This document shows positions 34,076 to 42,699 of a DNA stretch of 64,000 nucleotides, in pieces. The notes under the pieces were generated by a model. It made no database searches. It was not told the DNA's origin and saw only the letters and a list, made by a program, of their open reading frames with translations. The position numbers and the translations under genes are program-made. The number at the start of each line of letters is the position of its first letter. The first letter of the stretch is position 1. Location of the stretch: the IMG/VR virus record IMGVR_UViG_3300046506_000220, positions 1 through 64,000 of that record; one strand, 5' to 3'. Origin of the DNA: a virus.

Positions 34076-37000
34076 ATGGCCAACAGCGGCGCCCCCACCA
34101 ACGCGGATGGTGCAACGGTCACGACCGTGCTGGCGCCCGTTGCCTCGACGACACCGCATGCGCCGATCGCGATGCTGTATGGTCTCGGCCCACCGATCAG
34201 CAGCATCGGGGTCGAGGGCGCGTTCTACCGGGACATGAACAACGATGACATGTACGGTCCCAAGGCGGGCGGTGTGTGGCCTGACGCGTACAGCATCCGT
34301 GGCTGGAAAGGTGACCAGGGTGTGCAGGGTGAGGTTGGGACGCTCAACCCGGACGACCAGGCCTACATCGACGCGGCGAAGACCGCTACGGATGCCAACC
34401 GCACCGCTGCTGCTGCCAGTCAGGCTGCTGCCGCGACCAGCGCAACCAGTGCGGGGACGTCAGCCACCAATGCGCATACGAGCGAAACGAACGCAGCTGC
34501 AAGTCAGGCCGCCGCCGTAACAAGCCAGGCCGCCGCCGACGCATCGAAGACGGCCGCGGCCGGCAGCGCGACGCAGGCCGACACCTCGAAAAATGCTGCG
34601 GCGACGAGTGCCGGCGCGGCGAGCACCTCGGCGACCGCTGCGGACCAGTCGAAGCAGGCCGCCGCGACGAGTGCTACCGCCGCAGCCGGCAGCGCTACCG
34701 CCGCTGATACGTCGAAGACGGCAGCGGACGCCAGCAAGACTGCTGCGGCCGGCAGTGCGACGGCAGCAGGCAACAGCGCGACGGCCGCCGCCCTTTCCGC
34801 AACCAGCATCGGTAACTCGGAAACGAATGCCCTCGCCTCGAAGAACGCGGCGGCTGCGAGCGCCAGCGCCGCCGACGTATCGAAGACGGCCGCTGCCGGC
34901 AGTGCCACCGCAGCCGCTACGAGTGCGACGGGCGCGGCCAGCTCGAAGACGGGCGCTGACAACAGTGCCACGGCAGCGGCTGGTAGCGCGACGGCAGCGG
35001 ATGCCAGCAAGACTGCTGCTGCCGGCAGTGCGACGGCAGCGGATGCCAGCAAGAGCGCTGCTGCGGGTTCCGCCAGTGCCGCAGCCGGCAGCGCCACAGC
35101 AGCGGACGCCAGCAAGAGCGCTGCCGCTCTTTCCGCCAGCAGCATCGGTAGCTCGGAAACGAACGCCCTGGCTTCGGCCAATGCAGCGGCGGCGAGTGCG
35201 AGCGCCGCCGACGTATCGAAGACGGATGCTGCCACGAGCGCGACGGAGGCTGGGTCGAGTGCGACGGCAGCAGCCACGAGCGCGACGGAGGCTGATGACA
35301 GCGCTGCTGCAGCAGCCGGTAGTGCAACGGCAGCGGATACCAGCAAGACGGCTGCCGATGCATCGAAGACAGCTGCTGCCGGTAGTGCAACGGCCGCTGC
35401 CGGCAGTGCGACGGCAGCAGGCAACAGCGCCGCCGCCGCGAGCGCCAGTGCCGCCAGCATCGGTAGCTCGGAAACCAATGCCCTGGCCTCGGCGGATGCA
35501 GCGGCAGCCAGTGCCAGCGCCGCCGACGTATCGAAGACGGCCGCTGCCGACAGTGCAACGGCCGCTGCCGGCAGTGCCGCCGCAGCCGCGACGAGTGCGA
35601 CGGCGGCAGCCACCTCGAAGACGGGGGCTGACAACAGCGCTGCTGCAGCGGATGCCAGCAAGACGGCTGCGGCAGGTTCCGCCAGTGCCGCAGCCGGCAG
35701 TGCGACAGCAGCAGGCGACAGCGCGACGGCGGCAGGCGACAGCGCGACGGCGGCAGGCGACAGCGCGACGGCCGCTGCCCTGTCGGCCACCAGCCTCGGT
35801 AACTCGGAAACGAACGCCCTGGCTTCGGCCAATGCAGCGGCTGCGAGCGCGACGGACGCAGCCGGCAGCGCGACGCAGGCCGATACATCGAAGCAGGCGG
35901 CGGCGACGAGCGCAGGTGCTGCGAGCAGCTCAGCCACGGCAGCGGACCAGTCGAAGCAGGCGGCAGCGACGAGCGCCACGGCCGCCGCCGCGAGTGCCAC
36001 CGCTGCTGACACCTCGAAGAACGCCGCAGCCGGCAGCGCGACAGCGGCAGGTAATAGCGCGACAGCGGCAGGCGATAGCGCCACGGCGGCAGGCAACAGC
36101 GCCGCCAGCATCGGCAACTCGGAGACGAACGCACTGGCCTCGGCTAATGCTGCGGCGGCCAGCGCGACGCAGGCCGATACATCGAAGCAGGTGGCGGCGA
36201 CGAGCGCGAGCGCAGCCGCGACGAGTGCGACGGCGGCAGCCACCTCGAAGACGGGGGCTGATAACAGTGCCACGGCAGCAGCTGGCAGCGCCACGGCAGC
36301 GGATGCGTCGAAGACGGCTGCTGCTGGTAGTGCCACGGCAGCAGGTAACAGCGCCACAGCAGCGGACGCCAGCAAGACTGCTGCGGCCAGCAGCGCCACG
36401 GCAGCGGCCACCTCCGTCGCCAGCATCGGTAACTCGGAAACGAATGCCCTGGCCTCGGCCAATGCCGCTGCGGCGAGCGCTGCTGCCGCCGATACATCGA
36501 AGAATGCTGCGGCGACGAGTGCAGGTGCAGCCGCAACTAGTGCGACGGGCGCGGCCACCTCGAAGACGGGGGCGGACAACAGCGCCACGGCAGCGGATGC
36601 CAGCAAGACTGCAGCGGCTGGTAGCGCCAGTGCTGCTGACACCTCGAAGACCGCTGCTGCCGGCAGCGCGACGGCAGCGGCCGGTAGCGCCACGGCGGCG
36701 GACACCAGCAGGACAGCTGCCGCAGGTTCTGCTACTGCAGCAGCTGACAGCGCCACGGCGGCAGGCAACAGCGCGACCGCGGCGGCTAACAGCGCATCGG
36801 GTGCAGCAACCAGCGCGAACAATGCCTCAGCAACGTTAGCGAACGCCCTGACGAAGGCTAATAACCTGTCCGATGTGGCTGATGCTGCCACCGCGCGCTC
36901 GAACCTCGGGCTGGGCACGGCAGCTACGCACCCCGTCGGGGACCTGCTCCAGACGGCGAACAACCTGTCCGACGTGACCCCCGCCACCGCGCGCTCGAAC

Positions 37001-37543
37001 CTCGGGCTGGGCACGGTTGCCACGCACCCCGTCGGGGACCTGCTCCAGACGGCGAACAACCTGTCGGACCTCCAGAGTGCATCGACCGCGCGCTCGAACC
37101 TCGGGCTGGGCACGGCAGCTACGCACCCGCTCACGGACTTCGTCCAGCCGACGAACAACCTGTCGGACGTGCAGAACGCGGGGACCGCGCGAGCCAACAT
37201 CGGGGCCAATGTGTACGACATTGCGCTGTCGATTGAAGGCAAGACAACCAACGCAGAGCTGGTGTTCAACTTTGTGGTGGGGCGTGCCTTCACCTGGCCC
37301 GCGAACCTTACCGGCTCCGCGGCGAAAGCGTCCGTTGCAGCAACCGCTTCAGCGACCTTCTCGATCACGCAGAACGGTGGCGCGATTGGCTCTTTCAACT
37401 TTGCAGCCAGTGCCACGGTTGCCACGTTCACTTTCGCTTCTCCCGTGACCTTTGCCGCAGGCGACCTGATCCAGATTACGGCTCCGGCGACCGCTGATAC
37501 CACCCTCGCGAATATCGGCGTGACCTTTGCAGGAACACGGTGA
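34076..37543 (+). CDS. Side tail fibre (Stf-like), 1,155 residues
   Basis: A long fibre. Residues 1-95 form a conserved head with a short collagen-like turn (GWKGDQGVQGEVG). Residues about 100-920 are an Ala/Ser/Thr/Gly repeat of the AAAGSATAADTSKTAAAGSA type, like lambda Stf and T5 L-shaped fibres, expected to make a trimeric coiled rod. Residues about 925-1040 hold NNLSDV..TARSNLGLGT repeats, as in many fibre tips. The last 100 residues (DIALSIEGKTTNAELVFNFVVGRAFTWPANL...) form a beta-rich end. There is no intramolecular chaperone domain. Confidence 0.92.
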   Translation: MANSGAPTNADGATVTTVLAPVASTTPHAPIAMLYGLGPPISSIGVEGAFYRDMNNDDMYGPKAGGVWPDAYSIRGWKGDQGVQGEVGTLNPDDQAYIDAAKTATDANRTAAAASQAAAATSATSAGTSATNAHTSETNAAASQAAAVTSQAAADASKTAAAGSATQADTSKNAAATSAGAASTSATAADQSKQAAATSATAAAGSATAADTSKTAADASKTAAAGSATAAGNSATAAALSATSIGNSETNALASKNAAAASASAADVSKTAAAGSATAAATSATGAASSKTGADNSATAAAGSATAADASKTAAAGSATAADASKSAAAGSASAAAGSATAADASKSAAALSASSIGSSETNALASANAAAASASAADVSKTDAATSATEAGSSATAAATSATEADDSAAAAAGSATAADTSKTAADASKTAAAGSATAAAGSATAAGNSAAAASASAASIGSSETNALASADAAAASASAADVSKTAAADSATAAAGSAAAAATSATAAATSKTGADNSAAAADASKTAAAGSASAAAGSATAAGDSATAAGDSATAAGDSATAAALSATSLGNSETNALASANAAAASATDAAGSATQADTSKQAAATSAGAASSSATAADQSKQAAATSATAAAASATAADTSKNAAAGSATAAGNSATAAGDSATAAGNSAASIGNSETNALASANAAAASATQADTSKQVAATSASAAATSATAAATSKTGADNSATAAAGSATAADASKTAAAGSATAAGNSATAADASKTAAASSATAAATSVASIGNSETNALASANAAAASAAAADTSKNAAATSAGAAATSATGAATSKTGADNSATAADASKTAAAGSASAADTSKTAAAGSATAAAGSATAADTSRTAAAGSATAAADSATAAGNSATAAANSASGAATSANNASATLANALTKANNLSDVADAATARSNLGLGTAATHPVGDLLQTANNLSDVTPATARSNLGLGTVATHPVGDLLQTANNLSDLQSASTARSNLGLGTAATHPLTDFVQPTNNLSDVQNAGTARANIGANVYDIALSIEGKTTNAELVFNFVVGRAFTWPANLTGSAAKASVAATASATFSITQNGGAIGSFNFAASATVATFTFASPVTFAAGDLIQITAPATADTTLANIGVTFAGTR
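34370..36840 (+). repeat. GCN-rich codon repeat tract of the fibre rod
   Basis: About 2.5 kb of near-repeats encoding Ala-, Ser-, Thr- and Lys-containing heptad-like units; a GNSETNALAS(A/K)NAA-type segment recurs about every 110 residues (starting near 34808, 35143, 35461, 35800, 36114 and 36424). Homologous exchange between units could change rod length. Long false reading frames on the other strand arise from this composition. Confidence 0.9.
36857..37200 (+). repeat. NNLSDV tip repeats
   Basis: Four copies of a unit of about 33 codons: Asn-Asn-Leu-Ser-Asp, variable bases, TARSNLGLGT, ATHPVGDLLQ. Copies start near 36862, 36958, 37057 and 37153, with strong base identity. This motif is common at the end of phage fibre shafts. 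Confidence 0.88.
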
Positions 37544-38442
37544 TGGCGCAGAAATTCGTCATCCTGACGAGTGGCAACCAGTGGGCTGTTCCGGCTGACT
37601 GTTCTGGCACGCTCGACAAGGTCGAGATGATCGGGGCCTCAGGCTCTGCCATGCGTGGTGGGGGTGCTGGTGGTAGTTACGCTGTCCAGCCGAACCTGGT
37701 CGTGGGCGCTCCGGGAACCGTGGTGAACTATCAGATAGGTGCGGCCCCCGTTGCGGGCACAAACAGTCCTGGTCCCTTCACTACACAGCGCTCATGGTTT
37801 CTCGATCAAACGAAGTACCGCGCAGGGGGTGGGACTTGCTGCTACAACAATGCAGCAGCACTAGCTACCCCCGACTCCGCTGTTCAAGCAGGAGGTACTT
37901 CGTACCTCGGCGGTAATGGCGGTGCCCAGGCTTCTACAGGTTCAGGTAATGGCGGGGGGGGTGGTGCGGCAGGGCCTTTGGGTGTTGGTGGTAAGGGGGG
38001 GTCTGCTGTTGGTTCAGGCACAGGCAGTGGAGGTGGTGGTGGCGCCAATAATGGTGTCGCTGCTGCTAATGGCACTAATGGCACTGCAACTGCAACGGCT
38101 GGTGGTAATTCGGGCACTGGTGGAGTCGGTGGTATCGCAGGTACTGCAACTGTTCCTAATGGTGGTGCCGGGGGTCCCGGTGCTGGCGGTGGGGGAGCTA
38201 CCACGACCACAGGTGTTGGTGGTAAGGGCGGTGATGGTAACGGCATGGCTGATGGCTCTGTAGGCCCCGGTGGTGGGGGCGGTGGAGGGAAAGTCGCAAG
38301 TACCATGGGCGGCGCTGGTGGTCAGTATGGTGGTGGTCCCGGTGGTGGTACCGCGAATCAGGCAGGTACCCAAGGTCTCATCGTCCTCACCTACACACCC
38401 GTGGCCGCAGCCGCGCGGCGCATCGTATCGATAGTGGTCTGA
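37543..38442 (+). CDS. Polyglycine-rich tail adhesin
   Basis: About 299 residues. The first 60 form a beta-rich attachment domain (KFVILTSGNQWAVPADCSGTLDKVEMIGASG). Residues about 100-280 are dominated by poly-Gly motifs separated by variable loops, as in the receptor-binding gp38 adhesins of T-even phages, which pack polyglycine II helices into a sandwich. The ATG overlaps the fibre stop (TGATG), so it is co-translated with the fibre and probably caps its tip. A GTG start one codon earlier is also possible. Confidence 0.78.
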   Translation: MAQKFVILTSGNQWAVPADCSGTLDKVEMIGASGSAMRGGGAGGSYAVQPNLVVGAPGTVVNYQIGAAPVAGTNSPGPFTTQRSWFLDQTKYRAGGGTCCYNNAAALATPDSAVQAGGTSYLGGNGGAQASTGSGNGGGGGAAGPLGVGGKGGSAVGSGTGSGGGGGANNGVAAANGTNGTATATAGGNSGTGGVGGIAGTATVPNGGAGGPGAGGGGATTTTGVGGKGGDGNGMADGSVGPGGGGGGGKVASTMGGAGGQYGGGPGGGTANQAGTQGLIVLTYTPVAAAARRIVSIVV

Positions 38443-38466
38443 GGACCCGTTTTTCGGAGGTCAATT

Positions 38467-38799
38467 ATGGCAATTCTGGATCGCATCGCAGCAGCCCGTG
38501 ATGACCAGTTTTCCGCTCGCGTGGCGATGATCCTGATGAAGCTGTGTGTAGATGTGGCCAATGAAGACACCGGCTATATCAACCACGTGAACCGGCTTCA
38601 TTTCGCAGAGCTGCACTTTCGCGCCCTGGTCAACAGCAAGTCGCTGGCCGCGGCGATCATCGCCAACAACGGCACGATCCAGGCCGAGATCGACAGCGCG
38701 CCGGCTGAGCGTGGCGCGAATGTTCCGGACGGGGACCTCGAGTATGTGATCTCCGGACTCTACGACCATTTCGCCAACGCCTACGCGCAGGTCACCTGA
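38467..38799 (+). CDS. Unknown small protein
   Basis: A 110-residue, mostly helical protein (RIAAARDDQFSARVAMILMKLCVDVANEDTG...), with a strong ribosome-binding site (GGAGGTCAATT). It follows the adhesin and precedes the lysis genes. No family recognised. Confidence 0.7.
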   Translation: MAILDRIAAARDDQFSARVAMILMKLCVDVANEDTGYINHVNRLHFAELHFRALVNSKSLAAAIIANNGTIQAEIDSAPAERGANVPDGDLEYVISGLYDHFANAYAQVT

Positions 38800-39047
38800 T
38801 GAGCAGCGACCGGCAGTTCGAACAGATCGCGGACCCTGTCAACCTCGTTGTGCGCTACACCGCCAGCGACGGCAGCAGGCAGCACGCCATCCTGCTCGAA
38901 GGTGCCCCGCTGTGGATCGAGTATCAGGCGTGGCTCGCGGCGGGCAACACCCTTGAGCCCGTTGAGGAGATGCAGGTGACCTTTAACGCGGCTGATCACA
39001 CCTTCTCGCAGGACGTGTGGCAGGCTGCCATAGGAGAGAACTCATGA
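38799..39047 (+). CDS. Unknown small protein
   Basis: An 82-residue protein coupled to the previous gene (ATGA). Mixed strands and a short helix (APLWIEYQAWLAAGNTLEPVEEM) resemble small fibre-accessory proteins, without a safe family. Confidence 0.65.
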   Translation: MSSDRQFEQIADPVNLVVRYTASDGSRQHAILLEGAPLWIEYQAWLAAGNTLEPVEEMQVTFNAADHTFSQDVWQAAIGENS

Positions 39048-39199
39048 TCCGGACCATCCTGCTGGTTGTACTGGTGCTGCTGCTGGTCGGTGCCTGGCCA
39101 GGCTGGCCGTACAGCACCGGCTGGGGCTATTACCCGACGGGCATTCTGGGCGTGCTGCTGATTGTCGTGCTGGTGCTGGTGCTGCTCGGCCGATTGTGA
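39044..39199 (+). CDS. DUF3309-type membrane peptide
   Basis: A 51-residue protein consisting of two hydrophobic helices around WPYSTGWGYYPTG, the pattern of the DUF3309 family found in many Proteobacteria. It starts at ATG 39044 inside the end of the preceding gene, after GGAGAGAACTC. Role unknown; its position suggests the membrane step of lysis or superinfection control. Confidence 0.75.
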   Translation: MIRTILLVVLVLLLVGAWPGWPYSTGWGYYPTGILGVLLIVVLVLVLLGRL

Positions 39200-39229
39200 A
39201 GTTTGTGAAGACTGACACAGGAGTGAGGC

Positions 39230-39445
39230 ATGGAAAGCTTTCCCGACTGGGCCGTGCGCCAGACACATGCGCTCGCGGCCCTGTCGGAGTCGGACAGGAC
39301 CGTGATCCGCTGCTATGAGAACGGGGTGCCGGTGCCGCCTGCGTGGGTGGCCTACCGCAAGGCACTGCGCCTGATCATTGCAGCCCCCACGGGTGACCCG
39401 GCGCAGCCACTGCCTGCGCGCCCCCCCTACCCGGTGGGGACCTGA
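39230..39445 (+). CDS. Small protein with fibre-chaperone-like end
   Basis: 71 residues. The segment VIRCYENGVPVPPAWVAYRKALRLI recalls the short conserved end of phage tail-fibre assembly proteins, but the N-terminal domain of those is missing. A good ribosome-binding site (AGGAGTGAGGC) precedes the ATG. Confidence 0.6.
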   Translation: MESFPDWAVRQTHALAALSESDRTVIRCYENGVPVPPAWVAYRKALRLIIAAPTGDPAQPLPARPPYPVGT

Positions 39446-39826
39446 ATGGACCTGAACGTCATGGACACGACCGTCAGTTCTGCCTGGGGCTGGATCGGGG
39501 GTGGCGGACTCGCAACCGTGGCGATGGCCGCCATGCAACTGCGCCGGCGCCTCTCGCGCGACGATGTCGAGCGGCATAAGGACAGCGCCGAGAAAGACAT
39601 CATCGACCGGCTCTCGGAAGAGCTGGACCGCGCGGACAGACGCGCCGAGGCGGCCGAGAAACGCAGCAACGAGGCGTTCGAGGCGCGCAATGCGCTGCTG
39701 CGTGAACTGGCGCCGATCCATTCAACGATGGCCGCGATGGAGGAACGGATGAAACAGCAGGCTGCACAGATCGTGACACAGCAGGAGGAGCTGGCGAGGC
39801 TGCGGGAGAAACGTCATGCCGACTAG
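39446..39826 (+). CDS. Membrane-anchored coiled-coil protein
   Basis: 126 residues: an N-terminal hydrophobic segment (AWGWIGGGGLATVAMAAM) followed by a long charged coiled coil (RHKDSAEKDIIDRLSEELDRADRRAEAAEKR...). It starts directly after the previous stop and overlaps the i-spanin gene by 11 bases. It may be a second membrane lysis or exclusion factor. Confidence 0.65.
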   Translation: MDLNVMDTTVSSAWGWIGGGGLATVAMAAMQLRRRLSRDDVERHKDSAEKDIIDRLSEELDRADRRAEAAEKRSNEAFEARNALLRELAPIHSTMAAMEERMKQQAAQIVTQQEELARLREKRHAD

Positions 39827-40286
39827 CGTACCGCAAGCCCTGATGGGCAGTATGCGCTTCCTGCGCGATGGCGTGGTGCTCACGCTCGTGCTGGCGGTGG
39901 CGCTCGGTGGCGCGATCGCGGGCTACTCGTACAGCGAGTACCGCCTGCGCGTGATCGTGCTCAATTCGGCGGCCGAGCATCAGGCCGAGATCAGACGGCT
40001 GCAGGAGACGAATACGCGGGTGCTCGCGGCACTGACCGCGCAGGTCCAGTCGGCCGCGCAGACCGCCAATATCGCTGGGGCCAGGGCCGCGAATGCAGCC
40101 GACCAGTCGGCGGTCGCGGCGCAAACCGCGAAGTCGGCCGCGGTCGAGACGGCGCGTGCCGCACAACGGCGGCCGACCATCGTCGTCACGCCTGTGGTAC
40201 CGGAGCCCGCGCGCGCCAATCTGAACCGCGCGATCGAGCGCACCAACCGTGCGATCGATCATACCAATCATCAGGAGCACAAATAA
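39816..40286 (+). CDS. i-spanin (Rz-like)
   Basis: 156 residues with one N-terminal transmembrane helix (GVVLTLVLAVALGGAIAGYSYSEY) and a long periplasmic helical part (EHQAEIRRLQETNTRVLAALTAQV...). Together with the lipoprotein gene next to it, it would span the periplasm and fuse inner and outer membranes at lysis. Its longer-than-usual tail ends in a His-rich segment. Confidence 0.72.
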   Translation: MPTSVPQALMGSMRFLRDGVVLTLVLAVALGGAIAGYSYSEYRLRVIVLNSAAEHQAEIRRLQETNTRVLAALTAQVQSAAQTANIAGARAANAADQSAVAAQTAKSAAVETARAAQRRPTIVVTPVVPEPARANLNRAIERTNRAIDHTNHQEHK

Positions 40287-40474
40287 TGCGCACTGCCCTG
40301 CTGTGCCTGCTGCTTGCGGGTGGATGTGCCACGCACGCGCCGGTTGCGCAGTGTCCGTCACTGCCCGTGCTCGTGAGCCAACCCAGCCCCGCCCAGCTGG
40401 CCGCCTATGCGCAGCAGGTGGTCGAGCTGTACGGGCAATGTGCGACGTTGCAATCCTCTAAAGCTAACCCGTAG
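40286..40474 (+). CDS. o-spanin lipoprotein (Rz1-like)
   Basis: 62 residues with a signal peptide ending in LLAGGC (lipobox, lipid-modified Cys14) and a short Pro-rich mature part, the standard outer-membrane spanin. The ATG shares a base with the stop of the i-spanin gene (TAATG). Confidence 0.8.
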   Translation: MRTALLCLLLAGGCATHAPVAQCPSLPVLVSQPSPAQLAAYAQQVVELYGQCATLQSSKANP

Positions 40475-40480
40475 GAGTCC

Positions 40481-40726
40481 ATGATGAATGTACGTGCGAA
40501 ATTCAAGGTGACGGAAGTGACCGATGCCGGCGACGGCATGAAGATGATCAGGATGCGTCCCGTATACGGCGACAGTCCGGAAAACACGCAGTTCTTCAGG
40601 TGGACCCCCTCAGGCGAAATCTTCATGGGTGTGCTCAACCCGGCAGCATCGGCGCAGTTCCAGATGGGCCACGAGTATTACGTGGACTTCACGCGCGCCG
40701 ATCCCGTTGAAGCAACCATCATCTGA
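40481..40726 (+). CDS. Unknown conserved phage protein
   Basis: An 81-residue beta-rich protein (AKFKVTEVTDAGDGMKMIRMRPVYGDSPENTQFFRWTPSGEIFMGVLNPAA) of a type often found near lysis genes; function unknown. ATG 40481 follows TAGGAGTCC. Confidence 0.7.
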   Translation: MMNVRAKFKVTEVTDAGDGMKMIRMRPVYGDSPENTQFFRWTPSGEIFMGVLNPAASAQFQMGHEYYVDFTRADPVEATII

Positions 40727-40750
40727 GCGGGGCATAACGGGGAGTCGGAC

Positions 40751-41263
40751 ATGGACAGTTTCCCGGACGCGTTCGCGAAGCTCATCGACGTCGAGAAGGG
40801 TCTGAGCCTGGACCCGAACGACCGCGGCAACTGGACCAGCGGCAGGATCGGCGTGGGCGAGCTGCGCGGCACGAAGTACGGCGTGAGCGCCATGTCCTAC
40901 CCCACGCTCGACATCGCGAACCTCACGCTGGCCGACGCCCAGGCGATCTTCCGGCGCGATTTCTGGAACAGGGTGCAGGCCGACCTGTTCGTGCCCACGG
41001 TTGCGTTCCAGCTGTTTGACGCGGCGGTCAACAGCGGCGTCGACGCCGCCATCCGGTGGTTGCAGAAGGCCGTGGACACCGCGCCCGATGGCGTGATTGG
41101 CAAATACACGCTCGCTGCCGTCGCGGCGCTCCCTCCCGCCGTCATCAACGCACGCCTTAATGCCTACCGGCTGCTGGACATGACCGGGATGGGCGGCTGG
41201 CAGGTCAACTCACGCGGCTGGGCGCGGCGCGTGGCGAACAACATCCTCGCGGGGGTGATATGA
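40751..41263 (+). CDS. Endolysin, GH108 muramidase
   Basis: 170 residues. The N-terminal glycosyl hydrolase 108 domain contains the catalytic Glu in the EKGLSLDPNDRGNWTSG motif and the TKYGVSAMSYP segment. The C-terminal part (DAAVNSGVDAAIRWLQKAV...DGVIGKYTLAAV) is the peptidoglycan-binding domain typical of this family. It cleaves the glycan chain at the end of infection. No signal peptide is seen, so it needs the neighbouring holin. Confidence 0.9.
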   Translation: MDSFPDAFAKLIDVEKGLSLDPNDRGNWTSGRIGVGELRGTKYGVSAMSYPTLDIANLTLADAQAIFRRDFWNRVQADLFVPTVAFQLFDAAVNSGVDAAIRWLQKAVDTAPDGVIGKYTLAAVAALPPAVINARLNAYRLLDMTGMGGWQVNSRGWARRVANNILAGVI

Positions 41264-41964
41264 GCAGCTGGTCAGACATCGCTGGCGCGATTGCCAAAGG
41301 AGCGCCGCTGCTGGGCAGTCTGTTGCCCGGACCCGGCACGCTGGTCGGTGCCGGCGTGGGCGCCGCCGCCTCGATCGTGGCCTCCGCGCTCGGCGTGCCG
41401 GCCGACCCCGACAGCATCACGGCGGCCCTGCGTAATGACCCTGAGGCGCTCGCGAAGGTGCGGCAGGCCGAGCTGGACAACCAGGCGAAGCTCGCCGAGA
41501 TCGCGATGCAGCGCGAGCAGAACGCGCTCGCCGCGCTTAACGCGCAGTACGCCGTCGCGGCAGCGGATCGTTCGGGCGCGCGCCAGTACGCGAGCGCCAC
41601 GGAGGATCACACCGCGCGCAACCTCGCCTACCTGTACACGGGGGCGCTGTTCGCCGTGATCGCGGCGCACCTGTGGATCGTGGTGCTGCGCATCCCGATC
41701 GAGCCGGTGGCGATGAACATCATCAGCACGCTTGAGGGCGTGCTGATCGCGATGGTGCTCGGCTCCAAGGAGTTCTTCTTCGGCTCGTCGTCGAGCGCGG
41801 TGAAGCAGCAGGACAAGATCACCAACTTCGCGACCTCGCCGGGTGCGGTGAGCGCGCCCGCCCCTGCTGCTGGCAATACGCTGACCACCACGATCCAGAC
41901 GCCCAGTGACAGTCAGCAGACCGTCACCGTCGGGCCAGCGGACGACGTCTTCAGGGGGCATTGA
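41260..41964 (+). CDS. Holin, 3-TM type
   Basis: 234 residues. Hydrophobic segments at about 15-50 (LLGSLLPGPGTLVGAGVGAAASIVASALG), 125-150 (LAYLYTGALFAVIAAHLWIVVL) and 158-178 (AMNIISTLEGVLIAMVLGSKEFFFG), separated by a charged helix, fit the 3-transmembrane holin family. It forms lesions in the inner membrane to free the endolysin. ATGA-coupled to the endolysin gene. Confidence 0.8.
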   Translation: MSSWSDIAGAIAKGAPLLGSLLPGPGTLVGAGVGAAASIVASALGVPADPDSITAALRNDPEALAKVRQAELDNQAKLAEIAMQREQNALAALNAQYAVAAADRSGARQYASATEDHTARNLAYLYTGALFAVIAAHLWIVVLRIPIEPVAMNIISTLEGVLIAMVLGSKEFFFGSSSSAVKQQDKITNFATSPGAVSAPAPAAGNTLTTTIQTPSDSQQTVTVGPADDVFRGH

Positions 41965-41965
41965 G

Positions 41966-42328
41966 ATGCAGTTCAGACAGGGCCTGTGGTTTTTGCAACC
42001 GCGTCGGGACGACAGCCGTCGGATCGACGCAATTTTTAGTCTGTTAGTCGATGTTTCTCACCAACTGGAGTTGATCATGAGCGCATTGGATGACCTGAAA
42101 GCCGAAGTCCAGGCAACCGTCGATGTCGAACAGTCGGCCGTCGTGCTGATCCAGGGCATTGCCGCCCAGCTGACCGAGGCGCTGGCGAATTCCGCCAGCC
42201 CGGATCCGGCGATCGCGGAGCTGACCACGAAGCTCAGCGCGAGCGCGGATGCGCTGGCGGCGGCCGTCGCGGCGAATACCCCGGCGCCCGCCCCCGCCCC
42301 GGCGCCGCCCGAGGCCGAGGCCCCGTAA
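41966..42328 (+). CDS. Unknown protein, Pro/Ala-rich end
   Basis: 120 residues from ATG 41966 (after CAGGGGGCATTGAG): a helical body (DAIFSLLVDVSHQLELIMSALDDLKAEVQATVDVEQSAVVLIQGIAAQL) and an Ala-Pro tail. It is the last gene of the late region. A shorter start at MSALDDLK (42078) is possible. Confidence 0.65.
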   Translation: MQFRQGLWFLQPRRDDSRRIDAIFSLLVDVSHQLELIMSALDDLKAEVQATVDVEQSAVVLIQGIAAQLTEALANSASPDPAIAELTTKLSASADALAAAVAANTPAPAPAPAPPEAEAP

Positions 42329-42484
42329 CAGACACAGTGCGCGACGCAGCGGTGAGCCAGCCAACCGAGCCAACCAAGTTCCCCTCACATGCGCGCTGCC
42401 CCCTAGACAGGGTCTGCCAGGGCAAGGGGGACGGCTGGACGTAACCCTCGCCTCGGTGCTTTCTCCGTTCACACCGAGGATTCC

Positions 42485-42510
42485 GGGAGCCTGTATGGCT
42501 CCCTTTTTTT
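42485..42510 (+). terminator. Late-operon terminator
   Basis: GGGAGCC-TGTAT-GGCTCCC is a perfect 7-bp stem followed by seven T residues. It closes the structural and lysis transcription unit. Confidence 0.92.
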
Positions 42511-42570
42511 ATGCCTGTCTGACTATCTGTCCAACCATCATGACGCATGGTTAGCTTTGTTTCCTGCGTG

Positions 42571-42619
42571 CCTAGTTAATTGACTAGGTTTTCGCCTAGC
42601 CACCTAGGCGACTGGCTAG
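42571..42619. promoter_or_regulatory. CTAG palindrome cluster (candidate parS/operator)
   Basis: Two perfect palindromes lie close together: CCTAGT-TAATTG-ACTAGG (42571-42588) and CGCCTAG-CCAC-CTAGGCG (42593-42610). CTAGCC (42596-42601) can also pair with GGCTAG (42614-42619). Five CTAG tetramers fall in under 50 bases, although CTAG is normally rare in GC-rich proteobacterial DNA. Lying directly upstream of the parA promoter, this is the best candidate for the partition centromere and/or par operator. Confidence 0.68.
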
Positions 42620-42670
42620 ATGATTTGTTGTCTGGCATACACACAATCGAGTCAACCACCATCCAGCACG

Positions 42671-42699
42671 TTGAACTTGTCGTGTTGATCACTTATCCT
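42671..42699 (+). promoter_or_regulatory. parA promoter
   Basis: TTGAAC (42671-42676), 17-bp spacer, TATCCT (42694-42699), about 33 bases before the parA ATG, which has AAGGAG as its ribosome-binding site. Confidence 0.7.

Noticed and set aside
34504-37503. 999-residue open frame on the minus strand
   Set aside because: Antisense shadow of the Ala/Ser/Thr repeat of the tail fibre; the composition (mostly Ala, Val, Leu) is that of complemented GCN codons, without domains or ribosome-binding site.
42329-42480. tRNA or stable structured RNA
   Set aside because: Only simple hairpins are present; no cloverleaf or conserved T-arm sequence was seen here or elsewhere in the window.
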